Shown here one piece after another: positions 10,001 through 18,953 of a DNA stretch of 64,000 nt (positions are counted from its first letter, which is position 1; every line of letters starts with the position of its first letter). The stretch covers positions 1 through 64,000 of the forward strand of contig CANJNZ010000008.1 of assembly GCA_947476045.1 (NCBI GenBank), in the 5' to 3' direction. Source of the DNA: Chthoniobacteraceae bacterium (GTDB taxonomy: Bacteria; Verrucomicrobiota; Verrucomicrobiia; Chthoniobacterales; Chthoniobacteraceae). Under the pieces are notes generated by a model. The model saw only the letters and a list, made by a program, of their open reading frames with translations. It searched no databases and had not been told where the DNA came from. The position numbers and the translations under genes were made by a program.

Positions 10001-10300
10001 GTGCGTGCGAAGGACACCGACAAAGTCCAGGTGCCGACCGACAGCTTCCAGGTCGCCTGTCAGCAGGTCTGCCCGACAGACGCCATCGTCTTCGGCAACC
10101 TCAACGACAAGAACAGCCGCATGTCAAAAATCCGCGGCACCGAAGGAAACGTTGCACATCCACGCGACTACCGCCTCTTTGACTACATCGGCATCAAGCC
10201 GCGCGTGAGCTACCTCGCTCGCGTGATGAACCCAAATCACAAAATGCCTGACGTTCCCAAAGACTGGGCAGGTGCCCATAAAGAAGGAGGGCACGCCTAA
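7010..10300 (+). CDS. actB: Alternative complex III subunit ActB, Tat-exported molybdopterin-like/Fe-S protein
   Basis: [22 protein letters not shown] Tat-like signal; molybdopterin-oxidoreductase-like N-part; C-terminal ferredoxin-like [41 protein letters not shown]...CQQVCP clusters. Confidence 0.94.
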   Translation: MSKHVFQHPQEKGDGPKYWRSLGQLAETPDFQNWKDKEFQTGASELNPEVGRRSFLKYMAASSALAGLSLSACRREEKTLVPFTKGVEWSVPGKPVFYATSRPHRRGAHPLVAVTHDGRPTKVEGNPNHAASKGATDIQSQASLLDLYDPDRSRRFQHDGVEAKEEDFTKWLGEVIAKAGDGAGIAFLSEHFMSPSFGRLKGVVSEKLPNAIWATYEPLGGSEARKACEASFGEGMRAVPQLDKADVILALDSDFLGFDEGRLEGIRAFSKRRSPEQKMNRLYVVENRYTTTGGMADHRLRVQAKMVANVTRQLAEIIAGKTNDEGLKSLVAKFPKTSAFTGTQEKWIAETAEDLMANKAKSVVLVGYRQPAQVQALGHAINAALGNLGETVVGRKSMHGKLASIGELAKAIGEKTVKTLFILGGNPVYNAPADLNFGDLVKGIEVVRHGFYEDETTYSFDEKGARHFVKWHVPAAHYLEAWGDGRASDGSYVSQQPMILPLFGGWSEIQLLNFIATGKKSDGLDLVQDTFKEVAKGIDTESWAKFLHDGFLAASAAQAETLSFNATNAADLVASYKAPADGYEVVFAPCAKVDDGRYSNNAWLQELPDPITKVTWDNAALISPATAKKLGMEAKLGNGHFDFDNGTWITIEVNKAKLEIPVYIAPGHADDSITIALGYGHTHEGRVGGREGNYMSHGGLFAKKSQVGFNAYPLRTSEAHYIAGGAEVKKLSKSAYQLAITQEHGALEGRGADVIREATAETYADEKDFARDEHWLHKHHAMDAEAEERDRNKYPVSRSAYSHPELNDKNHQWAMAIDLSTCLGCSACMVACQSENNIPVVGKEQVIDGRELHWIRMDRYFVSTMNSRDKDVSIDEPRMVNQPMPCQHCENAPCETVCPVNATVHSDDGLNVMAYNRCIGTRYCANNCPFKVRRFNFFDFNERQKDKYFVPNIINEKGMADTLKMSKNPNVTVRMRGVMEKCTFCVQRVQEAKIASKVRAKDTDKVQVPTDSFQVACQQVCPTDAIVFGNLNDKNSRMSKIRGTEGNVAHPRDYRLFDYIGIKPRVSYLARVMNPNHKMPDVPKDWAGAHKEGGHA

Positions 10301-11769
10301 TGGCTGACATCGCACACACATCAAAGGGCGACGAATGCGAAGTAGTCCTGCACTGCCCGCCGGAACTGAAAAAGATTCCGTTGGTCAATCATGACCGCTC
10401 CTTCGCTTGGATTACCGAAAACGTCGCGAGCATCTGCGAGGAAAAGACACGCCGATATTGGTGGATCGCATTCTTTCCTCTCGCACTGATCGCACTGCTA
10501 GTTCCGACTTTGCTTTCCTATCAGGTCGCAAACGGCGTTGGCGTCTGGGGTGAAAACCAGCCGTTTGGCTGGGCTTGGGACATCACGAATTTCGTTTTCT
10601 GGATCGGCATCGGCCATGCCGGAACTCTGATTTCGGCGATCCTTTTTCTCACCCGGCAAAAGTGGCGCACTTCGATCAATCGCGCGGCTGAAGCCATGAC
10701 GCTTTTTGCCGTGATGTGCGCCGCGCTCTATCCGGGCTTCCATGTCGGTCGTTTTTGGAAGGCGTGGTATCTGTTCCCGATTCCGAACCACATGGCGCTT
10801 TGGCAAAACTATCGCTCGCCACTGCTGTGGGACGTGTTCGCTGTTTCGACCTATTTCACGGTGTCGGTGCTGTTCTGGTATGTAGGCCTCATTCCCGACC
10901 TCGCCACGCTCCGTGACCGCGCAAAATCGAAAATCAAGCAATGGGGCTACGGCCTTGCGGCACTCGGCTGGCGCGGTGGCAACCGCCACTGGCAGCACTA
11001 TGAGATGGCGTATTTGATTCTCGCCGGTCTCAGCACGCCGCTCGTGTTGTCCGTTCACTCCATCGTCTCCTTCGACTTCGCAACTTCGGTCATCCCCGGA
11101 TGGCACACCACGATTTTCCCCCCGTATTTCGTCGCGGGTGCAATCTTCGGCGGCTTCGCCATGGTGCTCACGCTCATGCTACCGGCGCGGCTTTTCTATC
11201 CGCAACTTGATGACATGATCACGCGGAACCATGTGGACAAGATGGCCAAGATCATCCTGCTCACTGGCAGCATCGTCGGCTACGCCTACCTCATGGAGTT
11301 GTTCGTGGCGCTCGTTTACTCGGGCAATTTCTACGAATACAACGCGTTCTACAATCGTGCGACGGGATGGTATTCATGGCACTACGCAATGATGATGTTC
11401 TGCAACGTCATTGCTCCGCAGGTTTTCTGGTCCAAGAGAATCCGCCACAATTACATTTGCGTATTTTTCATCTGCCAACTCGTGAACGCGGGTATGTGGT
11501 ATGAGCGTTTTGTGATTATCGGCACCACGCTGGCGCAGGACTTCCTGCCTTCCTCGTGGGGACACTACACGCCGTCGTGGGTGGAGGTATTCACCTTCAT
11601 CGGCACGTTCGGGATGTTCATATCGCTCTTCCTCTTGTTCATGCGTTTCCTTCCGATGATTACCATCTTCGAAGTCAAAGCGGTGAAGCCCGAGGCCGAC
11701 CCGCATCACGAACCTGATCATTCGCACGGCGAAAAATCCGCGCACCCGAAGGAGGCGGCTGTTCACTAG
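10300..11769 (+). CDS. actC: Alternative complex III subunit ActC, NrfD/PsrC-like quinol-binding membrane protein
   Basis: About 10 TM NrfD-like protein in act operon order; ATG overlaps the actB stop. Confidence 0.92.
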   Translation: MADIAHTSKGDECEVVLHCPPELKKIPLVNHDRSFAWITENVASICEEKTRRYWWIAFFPLALIALLVPTLLSYQVANGVGVWGENQPFGWAWDITNFVFWIGIGHAGTLISAILFLTRQKWRTSINRAAEAMTLFAVMCAALYPGFHVGRFWKAWYLFPIPNHMALWQNYRSPLLWDVFAVSTYFTVSVLFWYVGLIPDLATLRDRAKSKIKQWGYGLAALGWRGGNRHWQHYEMAYLILAGLSTPLVLSVHSIVSFDFATSVIPGWHTTIFPPYFVAGAIFGGFAMVLTLMLPARLFYPQLDDMITRNHVDKMAKIILLTGSIVGYAYLMELFVALVYSGNFYEYNAFYNRATGWYSWHYAMMMFCNVIAPQVFWSKRIRHNYICVFFICQLVNAGMWYERFVIIGTTLAQDFLPSSWGHYTPSWVEVFTFIGTFGMFISLFLLFMRFLPMITIFEVKAVKPEADPHHEPDHSHGEKSAHPKEAAVH

Positions 11770-11771
11770 TC

Positions 11772-12338
11772 ATGGCTGAATCTTTCAAACGTCTTCATGC
11801 AATCGGTGCGGAGTTCGACACGACTTCCGCCATCTACCACGCTGCGGAGAAAGTCCGTGACGCCGGTTACACCAATTGGGATTGCCACACGCCATTCCCC
11901 GTTCACGGGATGGACAAGGCGATGGGCATGAAAAAATCATGGCTCAGCGCGTTCGTCTTTGCCTGCGGCCTCACGGGTTTCATCACCGGGCTTTTGCTCG
12001 TCACCGTCACTTCGTTCGGGCTTTACCCGACCATCGTGAACGGCAAACCGAACGACTGGACTCATGGTGCCGGAGCGATGCAGTTCTTCTTCCCGGTCAT
12101 GTATGAGTTGACGATTTTGTTCAGCGCTTTCGGAGCGGTCTTCGGCATGATCATTCGCAACGGCCTTCCGAAATTCCATCATCCGCTCTTTAACTGGAGC
12201 CGCTTCGCCAAAGCCACGGACGACAAATTCTTCATTATCATCGAGAGCAGCGACCCCATGTTCTCGGAGACGAAAACCAAGGCTTTCCTCGACAGCCTTG
12301 GCGGCAAACACATCACACCTGTCTTCGACCACGAGTAA
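11772..12338 (+). CDS. actD: Alternative complex III subunit ActD (DUF3341)
   Basis: DUF3341-like sequence with two TMs, operon position. Confidence 0.9.
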   Translation: MAESFKRLHAIGAEFDTTSAIYHAAEKVRDAGYTNWDCHTPFPVHGMDKAMGMKKSWLSAFVFACGLTGFITGLLLVTVTSFGLYPTIVNGKPNDWTHGAGAMQFFFPVMYELTILFSAFGAVFGMIIRNGLPKFHHPLFNWSRFAKATDDKFFIIIESSDPMFSETKTKAFLDSLGGKHITPVFDHE

Positions 12339-12341
12339 GCC

Positions 12342-13028
12342 ATGATGAAAATTTCATTCGGAGCTTTGACTATCGTAGGCGTTCTCGCCCTTGGTTTCGC
12401 GGGCTTTCGCGGCGCTAAGACGGAATTGACCCACGTTGAGTGGTTCAACGACATGGCGCATCAGCCAAAGGAACAACCGCAGCACCACAGCACGTTCTTT
12501 AGCGACGGGCGTTCTGCCCGCCAGCCTGTGGCTGGAACGGTGCCGATTGGTTTCAATTTGGAAGGCCGCTATTTTCAGAGCGAGGGAAACAATCTGGTGG
12601 ATGGCCACGGTGGCTTTGCAAACCAACCCGACTATTTCAACACGGGGCGCATGGGCGATGTGTATGGCGACGGGATTCCCGAAGTTCTCGCAAAACGCGG
12701 AGCCGAGTTGCTCAGCCGTGGCCAGGAGCGCTACGATATCAGTTGCGCAATATGCCATGGAAAAGCAGGGCAGGGGAACGGTCCGGTCAAGGCGTTTGGC
12801 TTGATGACTATTCGCGCACTCACCGACGAGCCTCTCCGTGCGCAGTCGGATGGACAAATTTTCAACACCATCACCCACGGCAAAAGCACGATGGGTGCAT
12901 ACGGGCCTGTGATTGCCGTCGAGGATCGTTGGGCGATTGTTGCCTACGTCCGTGCACTGCAAAAAGTGGCCGAGGGAAAACTCGCAGCCGTTGCTGCCGA
13001 AACCAAACCTGCTGAAGCGAAGAAATGA
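12342..13028 (+). CDS. actE: Alternative complex III subunit ActE, monoheme cytochrome c
   Basis: CAICHGKAGQGNGPV heme site; MAHQPKEQPQHHSTFFSDGRSARQPVAGTV typical of ActE. Confidence 0.9.
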   Translation: MMKISFGALTIVGVLALGFAGFRGAKTELTHVEWFNDMAHQPKEQPQHHSTFFSDGRSARQPVAGTVPIGFNLEGRYFQSEGNNLVDGHGGFANQPDYFNTGRMGDVYGDGIPEVLAKRGAELLSRGQERYDISCAICHGKAGQGNGPVKAFGLMTIRALTDEPLRAQSDGQIFNTITHGKSTMGAYGPVIAVEDRWAIVAYVRALQKVAEGKLAAVAAETKPAEAKK

Positions 13029-14221
13029 GCGACCACCATCACATTCCACAGGCGGAAAAATTTGACGCCAAGAAGGGCGCAAAGCTCAAGGGCTTGTTCC
13101 TTGGTGCAGCAGGCGTTGGACTTGTCGGGGCGGGTGCAACTTTTGTCATGAGCCCAACGCTTGGTGCTCACGCCTGGCTGTTTGCATTCTTCTATTTCTT
13201 CACCGTGCTGGTCGGTTGCTTCTTCTGGAACTGCCTGCATCACGCCACGGATTCCGAGTGGTCGGTCGTCGTGCGCCGTCAGATCGAAAATCTCGCCTCG
13301 CTTCTCAAATACATCGGTGTGTTTTTCATCCCGATCGCGCTTTGCACAACGATTCTTTACGCGTGGTTCACAGCTGACCCGAAGACAGACATCCTTCTCG
13401 CGGGGACCAAGAGCGCCTATCTGAACAAACCGTTTTTCTGGGCGCGTGCGCTCGCGTTTTTCGGCCTGCTTTTCCTCCTGCCAAATATCCTGCGTAAACG
13501 CAGCATGGCGCAGGACAAGGACGGTGCCGCATCACATACCTTTACGATGCGTAAAGCGGCGATTGCCGGAATTCCCACGCTCGCAATCTGCCTCACCTTT
13601 GCTGGTATTGACTGGCTGAAGGCGCTCAATCACCACTGGTATTCCACCATGTGGGGCGTGTATCTTTTCGCCGGCGCGGCGGGTGCCTCGATGGCGCTGA
13701 TCGTTCTGACCTGTAAATGGCTCCAGAGTCAGGGCTATCTGAAGCCAGTCACCGAGGAGCACTATCATTTGATGGGCAAATTTCTCTTCGCCTTCACGGT
13801 GTTCTGGGCCTACATCGGCTTCTCGCAATACATGCTCATCACCTACGCGAACATTGATGAGGAAACGATTTACTTCCGCGTTCGCAACACCGGCAGTTGG
13901 AACTATCTCAGCATGTTCCTCGTTTTTGGACGCTTCTTCTTCATGTTCGTCCCGCTCCTTTTCCAAGGGCTGAAAAAATCACGTGGCATCATCTTCTGTG
14001 CGTCGTGGATTCTGTTCATGCAGTTCGTCGATTTGTTCATCATCATCATGCCCGAGGTTAGTCCCAATGGATTCTCCTTCGCTGGTTTGATTGCCACGAT
14101 ATTCCCATGGCTCGGTATCGCCGGTTGCCTCGGCCTGCTTTTCCTCAAACACCTCGGTCAAGCCTGCGTCTTCCCGACTAAGGATCCGCGTCTCGCCGAA
14201 TCGCTCAAATTTACGAACTGA
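13025..14221 (+). CDS. actF: Alternative complex III subunit ActF, NrfD-like membrane protein
   Basis: Multi-TM ActF-like protein, operon position, 4 bp overlap with actE. Confidence 0.9.
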   Translation: MSDHHHIPQAEKFDAKKGAKLKGLFLGAAGVGLVGAGATFVMSPTLGAHAWLFAFFYFFTVLVGCFFWNCLHHATDSEWSVVVRRQIENLASLLKYIGVFFIPIALCTTILYAWFTADPKTDILLAGTKSAYLNKPFFWARALAFFGLLFLLPNILRKRSMAQDKDGAASHTFTMRKAAIAGIPTLAICLTFAGIDWLKALNHHWYSTMWGVYLFAGAAGASMALIVLTCKWLQSQGYLKPVTEEHYHLMGKFLFAFTVFWAYIGFSQYMLITYANIDEETIYFRVRNTGSWNYLSMFLVFGRFFFMFVPLLFQGLKKSRGIIFCASWILFMQFVDLFIIIMPEVSPNGFSFAGLIATIFPWLGIAGCLGLLFLKHLGQACVFPTKDPRLAESLKFTN

Positions 14222-14222
14222 T

Positions 14223-14912
14223 ATGAGTCACAGCGTTACAACACCCGGAGGATTTTTCATCGGACTCGGCGGCATCGCCCTGTCTCTCGTCGTGGTCGGA
14301 GCTGTTTACTCTTTGGTGAAATCGCCCGAACTTGGCGATGAGTTGAAACCGCAGCAAATCTCGCTCGGCCTCGCGCCAGCGGCAGACTCAACCGGCGATG
14401 CACGCAACGCGAAGAATGAAGAAGTGAGCAAGCTTCTCACGACTGCAGGAGCGAAATATAACGGCGGAGCAAAGCCGAACATCAACAAACTCGACGACCT
14501 TCGTGGAGTAGTGCGTTACCGCGAAGCGCAGAAATCCATCGCTGACGCCGAAAAGGTTCTTGGCGCTCCATCAAGCTTGAAAGCAGCCGACGGCAAGACT
14601 CTTTCTGTGCTGGCTGCAGCTATGCAGGATGTCGAAAAGAACATCGCAGCAAAGAAACCTGCACCTAGTGCGGTCAAAGTGGACATCGCACCACCCGCAG
14701 AGCCTACCATGCCGCCACCCATGCCGAACGTGCAAAGCGGTGGAGCGAATACCGTGATTTTTTCCGCACCAGCCGAAAAGAAAGCTGAAGCTCCAAAGAG
14801 CGCAGAGCCTGAAAAGCCCGCTGCTGCACCTGAGCCAAAGAAATCAGCCGCGTTGGGCGCAACGATTTCCGGATTTGCATCGAACAGTTCTACAATTGGT
14901 CTGAACCGCTGA
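14223..14912 (+). CDS. Hypothetical single-TM protein with Ala/Pro/Lys-rich exported domain
   Basis: TM near N-terminus (GGIALSLVVVGAVYSLV), low-complexity C-terminal half; tightly packed between actF and the ccoN-like gene. Confidence 0.7.
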   Translation: MSHSVTTPGGFFIGLGGIALSLVVVGAVYSLVKSPELGDELKPQQISLGLAPAADSTGDARNAKNEEVSKLLTTAGAKYNGGAKPNINKLDDLRGVVRYREAQKSIADAEKVLGAPSSLKAADGKTLSVLAAAMQDVEKNIAAKKPAPSAVKVDIAPPAEPTMPPPMPNVQSGGANTVIFSAPAEKKAEAPKSAEPEKPAAAPEPKKSAALGATISGFASNSSTIGLNR

Positions 14913-14913
14913 A

Positions 14914-16491
14914 ATGACCACGACACAACATACATTACTTTCCACCTCGCTCGGCACGGCAGCGCCATCGAAGCAGCCCACGAAGCCTGCTGCATCTGCA
15001 CCGTCGCCAGCGAAATCAGCAGCGCCACAGCAGGTCACACAGCGCGACATCGAAAACGTCGAGCGCGCGCTCATTGATCAATCCGCGCGCGGCCCAGTGC
15101 TCACATTTTTCACGACCGGTATTTTCTGGCTGCTCGTTTCCGTGGTGCTCGGCTTCATCGCTTCGAAAAAACTACACGTTCCCGAGTATCACAGCTCACA
15201 CAGTTGGATGACCTACGGGCGTGTCTGGCCCGCCTACACGACAGCGCTCATCTACGGCTGGTGCTCGCTTGCTGGCATGGGCGTTGCAACCTGGCTCATC
15301 GGGCGTCTGACTCGCGTGGCCATCCAAGCACCGGGAATCTTGCAATGGGGCGCATGGTTCTGGAATGCCGGTGTAGCAGCAGGGGTGATTACGATTCTAG
15401 GCGGCTACAACTCCGGGCTGGAATATTTTGAAATGCATCCCGCCGCGAAGCTGTGCATGTTCATCGGCTTCCTGCTCATCGGAGTCTGGGGCTTGATTTT
15501 ATTCCGCTACAAACGCACGGCGGCTCCTTACATCTCAGTTTCCTATCTTGTTGCGGCATTCCTTTTGTTCCCGCTCTTCTTCGGAAGTGCGGCGGCGCTC
15601 GGCTCAAACACATCAATGACCGGCGTGATGAAAAATGTCGTCAATGCTTGGTATCAGGGCGGACTTTTCAATCTGTGGTTCGGCTGCATCGGCATCGCGG
15701 CGGCGTATTACTTCATCCCGAAAGTCATCAACCGCCCCGTGTATAGCTACAATCTGGCGAACATCGGTTTCTGGTCGTGGGTGTTTCTCGGCGGACTAAC
15801 CGCGATGACCAAACTCAGCGGCGGTCCAGTTCCTGCCTACTTGGTGACCATCAGCGTCGCCGCAAGCATCCTTCTCATCATCCCGATCGTAACGCTTACG
15901 ACCAACTTTGTTCGCACTATGAAGGGACACACCGCAAACATGGCGTATTCGCCGACGCTTCGTTTTGTTTTTGTCGGCACGATTTTCTTCAGCATCGCTG
16001 CTTCGCTCAACGTTCTCTCCGCGCTGCGCTCGGTGGATAGCTACACGCATTTCACACCGTGGGCGCACGGGCAGGTTCACGCGATGGTGCTCGGCTTCTT
16101 CAGCATGGTGATGTTTGGAGCCATCTATTACATCACGCCGCGTCTTGTGGGTTGCGAGTGGTTGTCACGCACGTTCATCAAACTGCACTTCCTCGGCACG
16201 GCTTACGGTGGCGCAACGATTATCGCGCTCTTCCTCATCAGTGGCGTCTTCATGGGCTTCACGCTGAACGAGCCTGCTGCGGTAGAGCAGCCATCAGGCA
16301 CTGCTATATGGAATTTCTTCAACGTTCCGCAGAACGCAGGCTTTTGTAACGCGGTGAAAACCTACATCGGCTATTTCTTCTTCGGCATTGCTCAGTTCAT
16401 CTTCGCAATTCACTTCCTTTTCATGCGTCTGCGCATCGGCCAGCCTGCTGGTGAGCCGACGCTCTTTGCAAACCCAGGGGAGGCTCACTAA
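14914..16491 (+). CDS. cbb3-type oxidase subunit I (CcoN)-like protein lacking most metal ligands
   Basis: Colinear with CcoN (WMTYGRVWPAYTTALIYGW, YYFIPKVINRPVYSYNL, SYTHFTPWAHGQVHAMVLGF) but RPLHT, YGHN, GPHHLHY and GHVH histidines are substituted. Confidence 0.88.
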   Translation: MTTTQHTLLSTSLGTAAPSKQPTKPAASAPSPAKSAAPQQVTQRDIENVERALIDQSARGPVLTFFTTGIFWLLVSVVLGFIASKKLHVPEYHSSHSWMTYGRVWPAYTTALIYGWCSLAGMGVATWLIGRLTRVAIQAPGILQWGAWFWNAGVAAGVITILGGYNSGLEYFEMHPAAKLCMFIGFLLIGVWGLILFRYKRTAAPYISVSYLVAAFLLFPLFFGSAAALGSNTSMTGVMKNVVNAWYQGGLFNLWFGCIGIAAAYYFIPKVINRPVYSYNLANIGFWSWVFLGGLTAMTKLSGGPVPAYLVTISVAASILLIIPIVTLTTNFVRTMKGHTANMAYSPTLRFVFVGTIFFSIAASLNVLSALRSVDSYTHFTPWAHGQVHAMVLGFFSMVMFGAIYYITPRLVGCEWLSRTFIKLHFLGTAYGGATIIALFLISGVFMGFTLNEPAAVEQPSGTAIWNFFNVPQNAGFCNAVKTYIGYFFFGIAQFIFAIHFLFMRLRIGQPAGEPTLFANPGEAH

Positions 16492-17178
16492 ATGGAAAAA
16501 CAGAGCACACTTTTCACCGGAATCTTCGGAGCATTCATCTTCTCTTGCGGAGCGATGGTGCTGCTGCCCAGTAGCCAAATCGGCGCGCTGCAACCTCAGG
16601 TCACATGGGACGAGGGACAAAACTCTCCGAGCGATGTGTATCCCGTTAAACTAGAAAACGCACTCGGTCATCGCCCCGGTCAGGCCGTGTATGTGGAGAA
16701 CGGATGCTTTTACTGCCACACGCAGCAAGTGCGCGACCCGCAGTATGGCCCCGATATGGAGCGGGGATGGGGCGTTCGCCGCACCGTTGCGCGTGATCAC
16801 ATTTTCCAAAGCGTGCCGCTTCTTGGTAGCACGCGTCTCGGTCCCGACTTGACGAATTTCGGCTCCGGCACTTGGCGAAATGAAGCAGCAGATGACAAAA
16901 AAGCTCCTGCCAAACGTGATGCGGCTTGGATTTACAAGCATCTCTACGCGCCCAAGAGCAACTTTTCTGATTCTAACTGCCCGCCCTATCCCTACCTCTT
17001 CGAGCGTAAGGACGTCGGTGGGCAACCCTCGCCCGATGCTGTTGCAGTCGAAGGTAATCACCAGATTGTGCCGACGGCAGACGCGCGAAATCTCGCCAAA
17101 TATCTCCTCTCGCTGAACAGCAGCCACGAATTGAAGGAATCGCCAACGGTTATCAAACCCAAGGAGGCAAAGAAATGA
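16492..17178 (+). CDS. cbb3-type oxidase subunit II (CcoO)-like monoheme cytochrome c
   Basis: YVENGCFYCHTQQVRD heme site, GSTRLGPDLTNFG, NCPPYPYLF; N-terminal TM. Confidence 0.88.
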   Translation: MEKQSTLFTGIFGAFIFSCGAMVLLPSSQIGALQPQVTWDEGQNSPSDVYPVKLENALGHRPGQAVYVENGCFYCHTQQVRDPQYGPDMERGWGVRRTVARDHIFQSVPLLGSTRLGPDLTNFGSGTWRNEAADDKKAPAKRDAAWIYKHLYAPKSNFSDSNCPPYPYLFERKDVGGQPSPDAVAVEGNHQIVPTADARNLAKYLLSLNSSHELKESPTVIKPKEAKK

Positions 17179-18395
17179 GCCAGCCGAACGAAGGACAAAA
17201 TCGTCTCGATTATCAGGAGACAGCGGACATCACCGAAGTCCACGCCAGCATACTGCGCGAACATGCAGAGCCCATTGCGGATTCCATGCCGATCCCTACA
17301 TGGCTCGGCGTGCTTTGTGCAGGTGTGCTTTGCTGGGCGGGAGTATATATCGGGGTGTTCCATGGTGGGTTTAGTTCCAAGATTTACAACGAATACGAGA
17401 GCGGCCCGGCGGCGTTTTTCCCGATACCTGGAGGTCAGCAGAAGGGTGGGGGAGAGACACCCGAGTTGCCTCTACTCGCTTACGGCGAGAAAGTTTACGG
17501 CAACCGCTGCGTCGCCTGCCATCAGGCGAGCGGTTTGGGCGGCAATGGCGTCCCTCCGCTCGACGGTTCGGAATGGGTGGATGGAGCAGAGTATGGCGAG
17601 AAGCGTATCGTCGCTTTGATTCTCAAGGGATTGCAGGGACCCGTGTCCGTGAAAGGCGCGACTTACAATGGACTCATGCCGAACTGGGATGGGCTGAAAG
17701 ATCGCGAAATCGCGGGCGTGATTACCTACATCCGTCAGGCTTGGGGCAACAAAGGCACTGGCGAGTTTACTGAAGCGCAAGTCAAGGCTGCGAAGAAAGA
17801 ATTCATGTCGCAGGCTGCCGCTTGGAAGGTCGAGCAAATCAAAAACATCCCGATCGATGCCAAGCTCGACGGTGGTTCTCCTGCCAAGGCAGATGCACCG
17901 AAAGATGCAGCGCCGGCAGCAGGTGCTCCAAAAGCAGACACCGCGAAGGACGCAGAGACCGCCCCCAGCGCTGGTTCGTATAATCTCAGTGCTTCAATCG
18001 CCGCTGGGAAAACCGTCTATCTGCAAAGCTGCATGGCTTGTCATCAAGCGACCGGCATGGGAGTGCCCGGAGCATTTCCTCCGCTGGGCGGCACTGAATA
18101 CGTGAACGGCGATCAGCGCCGCCTCGTGGCAATCGTGCTCAAGGGTATTCAGGGGGCAATCAAAGTGAACGGCACCGTTTACGCCACCGGGATGCCTAAT
18201 CCGGAACTCACTTTCCCGATTCTTAAAGACGACAAGAACGTTGCAGACGTGCTTAACTACGTGCGCAACAACTTCACCAACAAAAACGACGCCCCGATCA
18301 CACCGGAGTTTGTCGGCAAAGTCCGCAAGGAATTCGCTGATCACGCCGCGCAGTGGACGGAGCAGGAACTTCTCAATTTTCCGCCAGCCAAGTAA
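17175..18395 (+). CDS. Membrane-anchored diheme cytochrome c (CcoP-like)
   Basis: One TM, two CXXCH (CVACH, CMACH) cytochrome c domains; overlaps the ccoO-like stop by 4 bp. Confidence 0.85.
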   Translation: MSQPNEGQNRLDYQETADITEVHASILREHAEPIADSMPIPTWLGVLCAGVLCWAGVYIGVFHGGFSSKIYNEYESGPAAFFPIPGGQQKGGGETPELPLLAYGEKVYGNRCVACHQASGLGGNGVPPLDGSEWVDGAEYGEKRIVALILKGLQGPVSVKGATYNGLMPNWDGLKDREIAGVITYIRQAWGNKGTGEFTEAQVKAAKKEFMSQAAAWKVEQIKNIPIDAKLDGGSPAKADAPKDAAPAAGAPKADTAKDAETAPSAGSYNLSASIAAGKTVYLQSCMACHQATGMGVPGAFPPLGGTEYVNGDQRRLVAIVLKGIQGAIKVNGTVYATGMPNPELTFPILKDDKNVADVLNYVRNNFTNKNDAPITPEFVGKVRKEFADHAAQWTEQELLNFPPAK

Positions 18396-18413
18396 CGATA
18401 GACATTGCATGCC

Positions 18414-18899
18414 ATGAAATACATCGCACTCATCCTCGCATCACTCACCGCCGCCTCATTTGCAGAAGACATTAAAGCGTCAGCAGACCGTGGCAAAATG
18501 GTCTATATGCAAAGCTGCATGGCCTGTCATCAACTCACCGGGGCAGGTATTCCCGGAGCATTTCCACCGCTCGTCAAAACTGAATACGCGATTGGCGATG
18601 CACGCCGTGTTGTGGCTATCACGCTGAAGGGAATTTCAGGCGCTATCACTGTGGAAGGCAAAGTCTATGCGACTGGTATGCCGCAGCCGGATCTCACCTT
18701 CCCGATTCTCAAGGAAGACAAAAACGTTGCAGATGTGTTAAACTACGTGCGCACCAGTTTCGGCAATGATGTCAAAGAAGCCATCACGCCTGAGTTTGTT
18801 GCTGAAGTGCGCAAAGAATTTGCAGAACGCAAAACCCAGTGGACGGAGGCCGAGTTGAAGGCATTTCCCGCCAAAGCAGCCGCCACTGAAGCAAAGTAA
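18414..18899 (+). CDS. Monoheme cytochrome c, exported
   Basis: Signal peptide and CMACHQLTGAGIPGAFPPL; paralog of the second heme domain of the preceding gene. Confidence 0.85.
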   Translation: MKYIALILASLTAASFAEDIKASADRGKMVYMQSCMACHQLTGAGIPGAFPPLVKTEYAIGDARRVVAITLKGISGAITVEGKVYATGMPQPDLTFPILKEDKNVADVLNYVRTSFGNDVKEAITPEFVAEVRKEFAERKTQWTEAELKAFPAKAAATEAK

Positions 18900-18953
18900 A
18901 CTTTTAGTGCGCCAAAAGACCGGCGCGAATTGATTAAGAATATACAAAACTTT

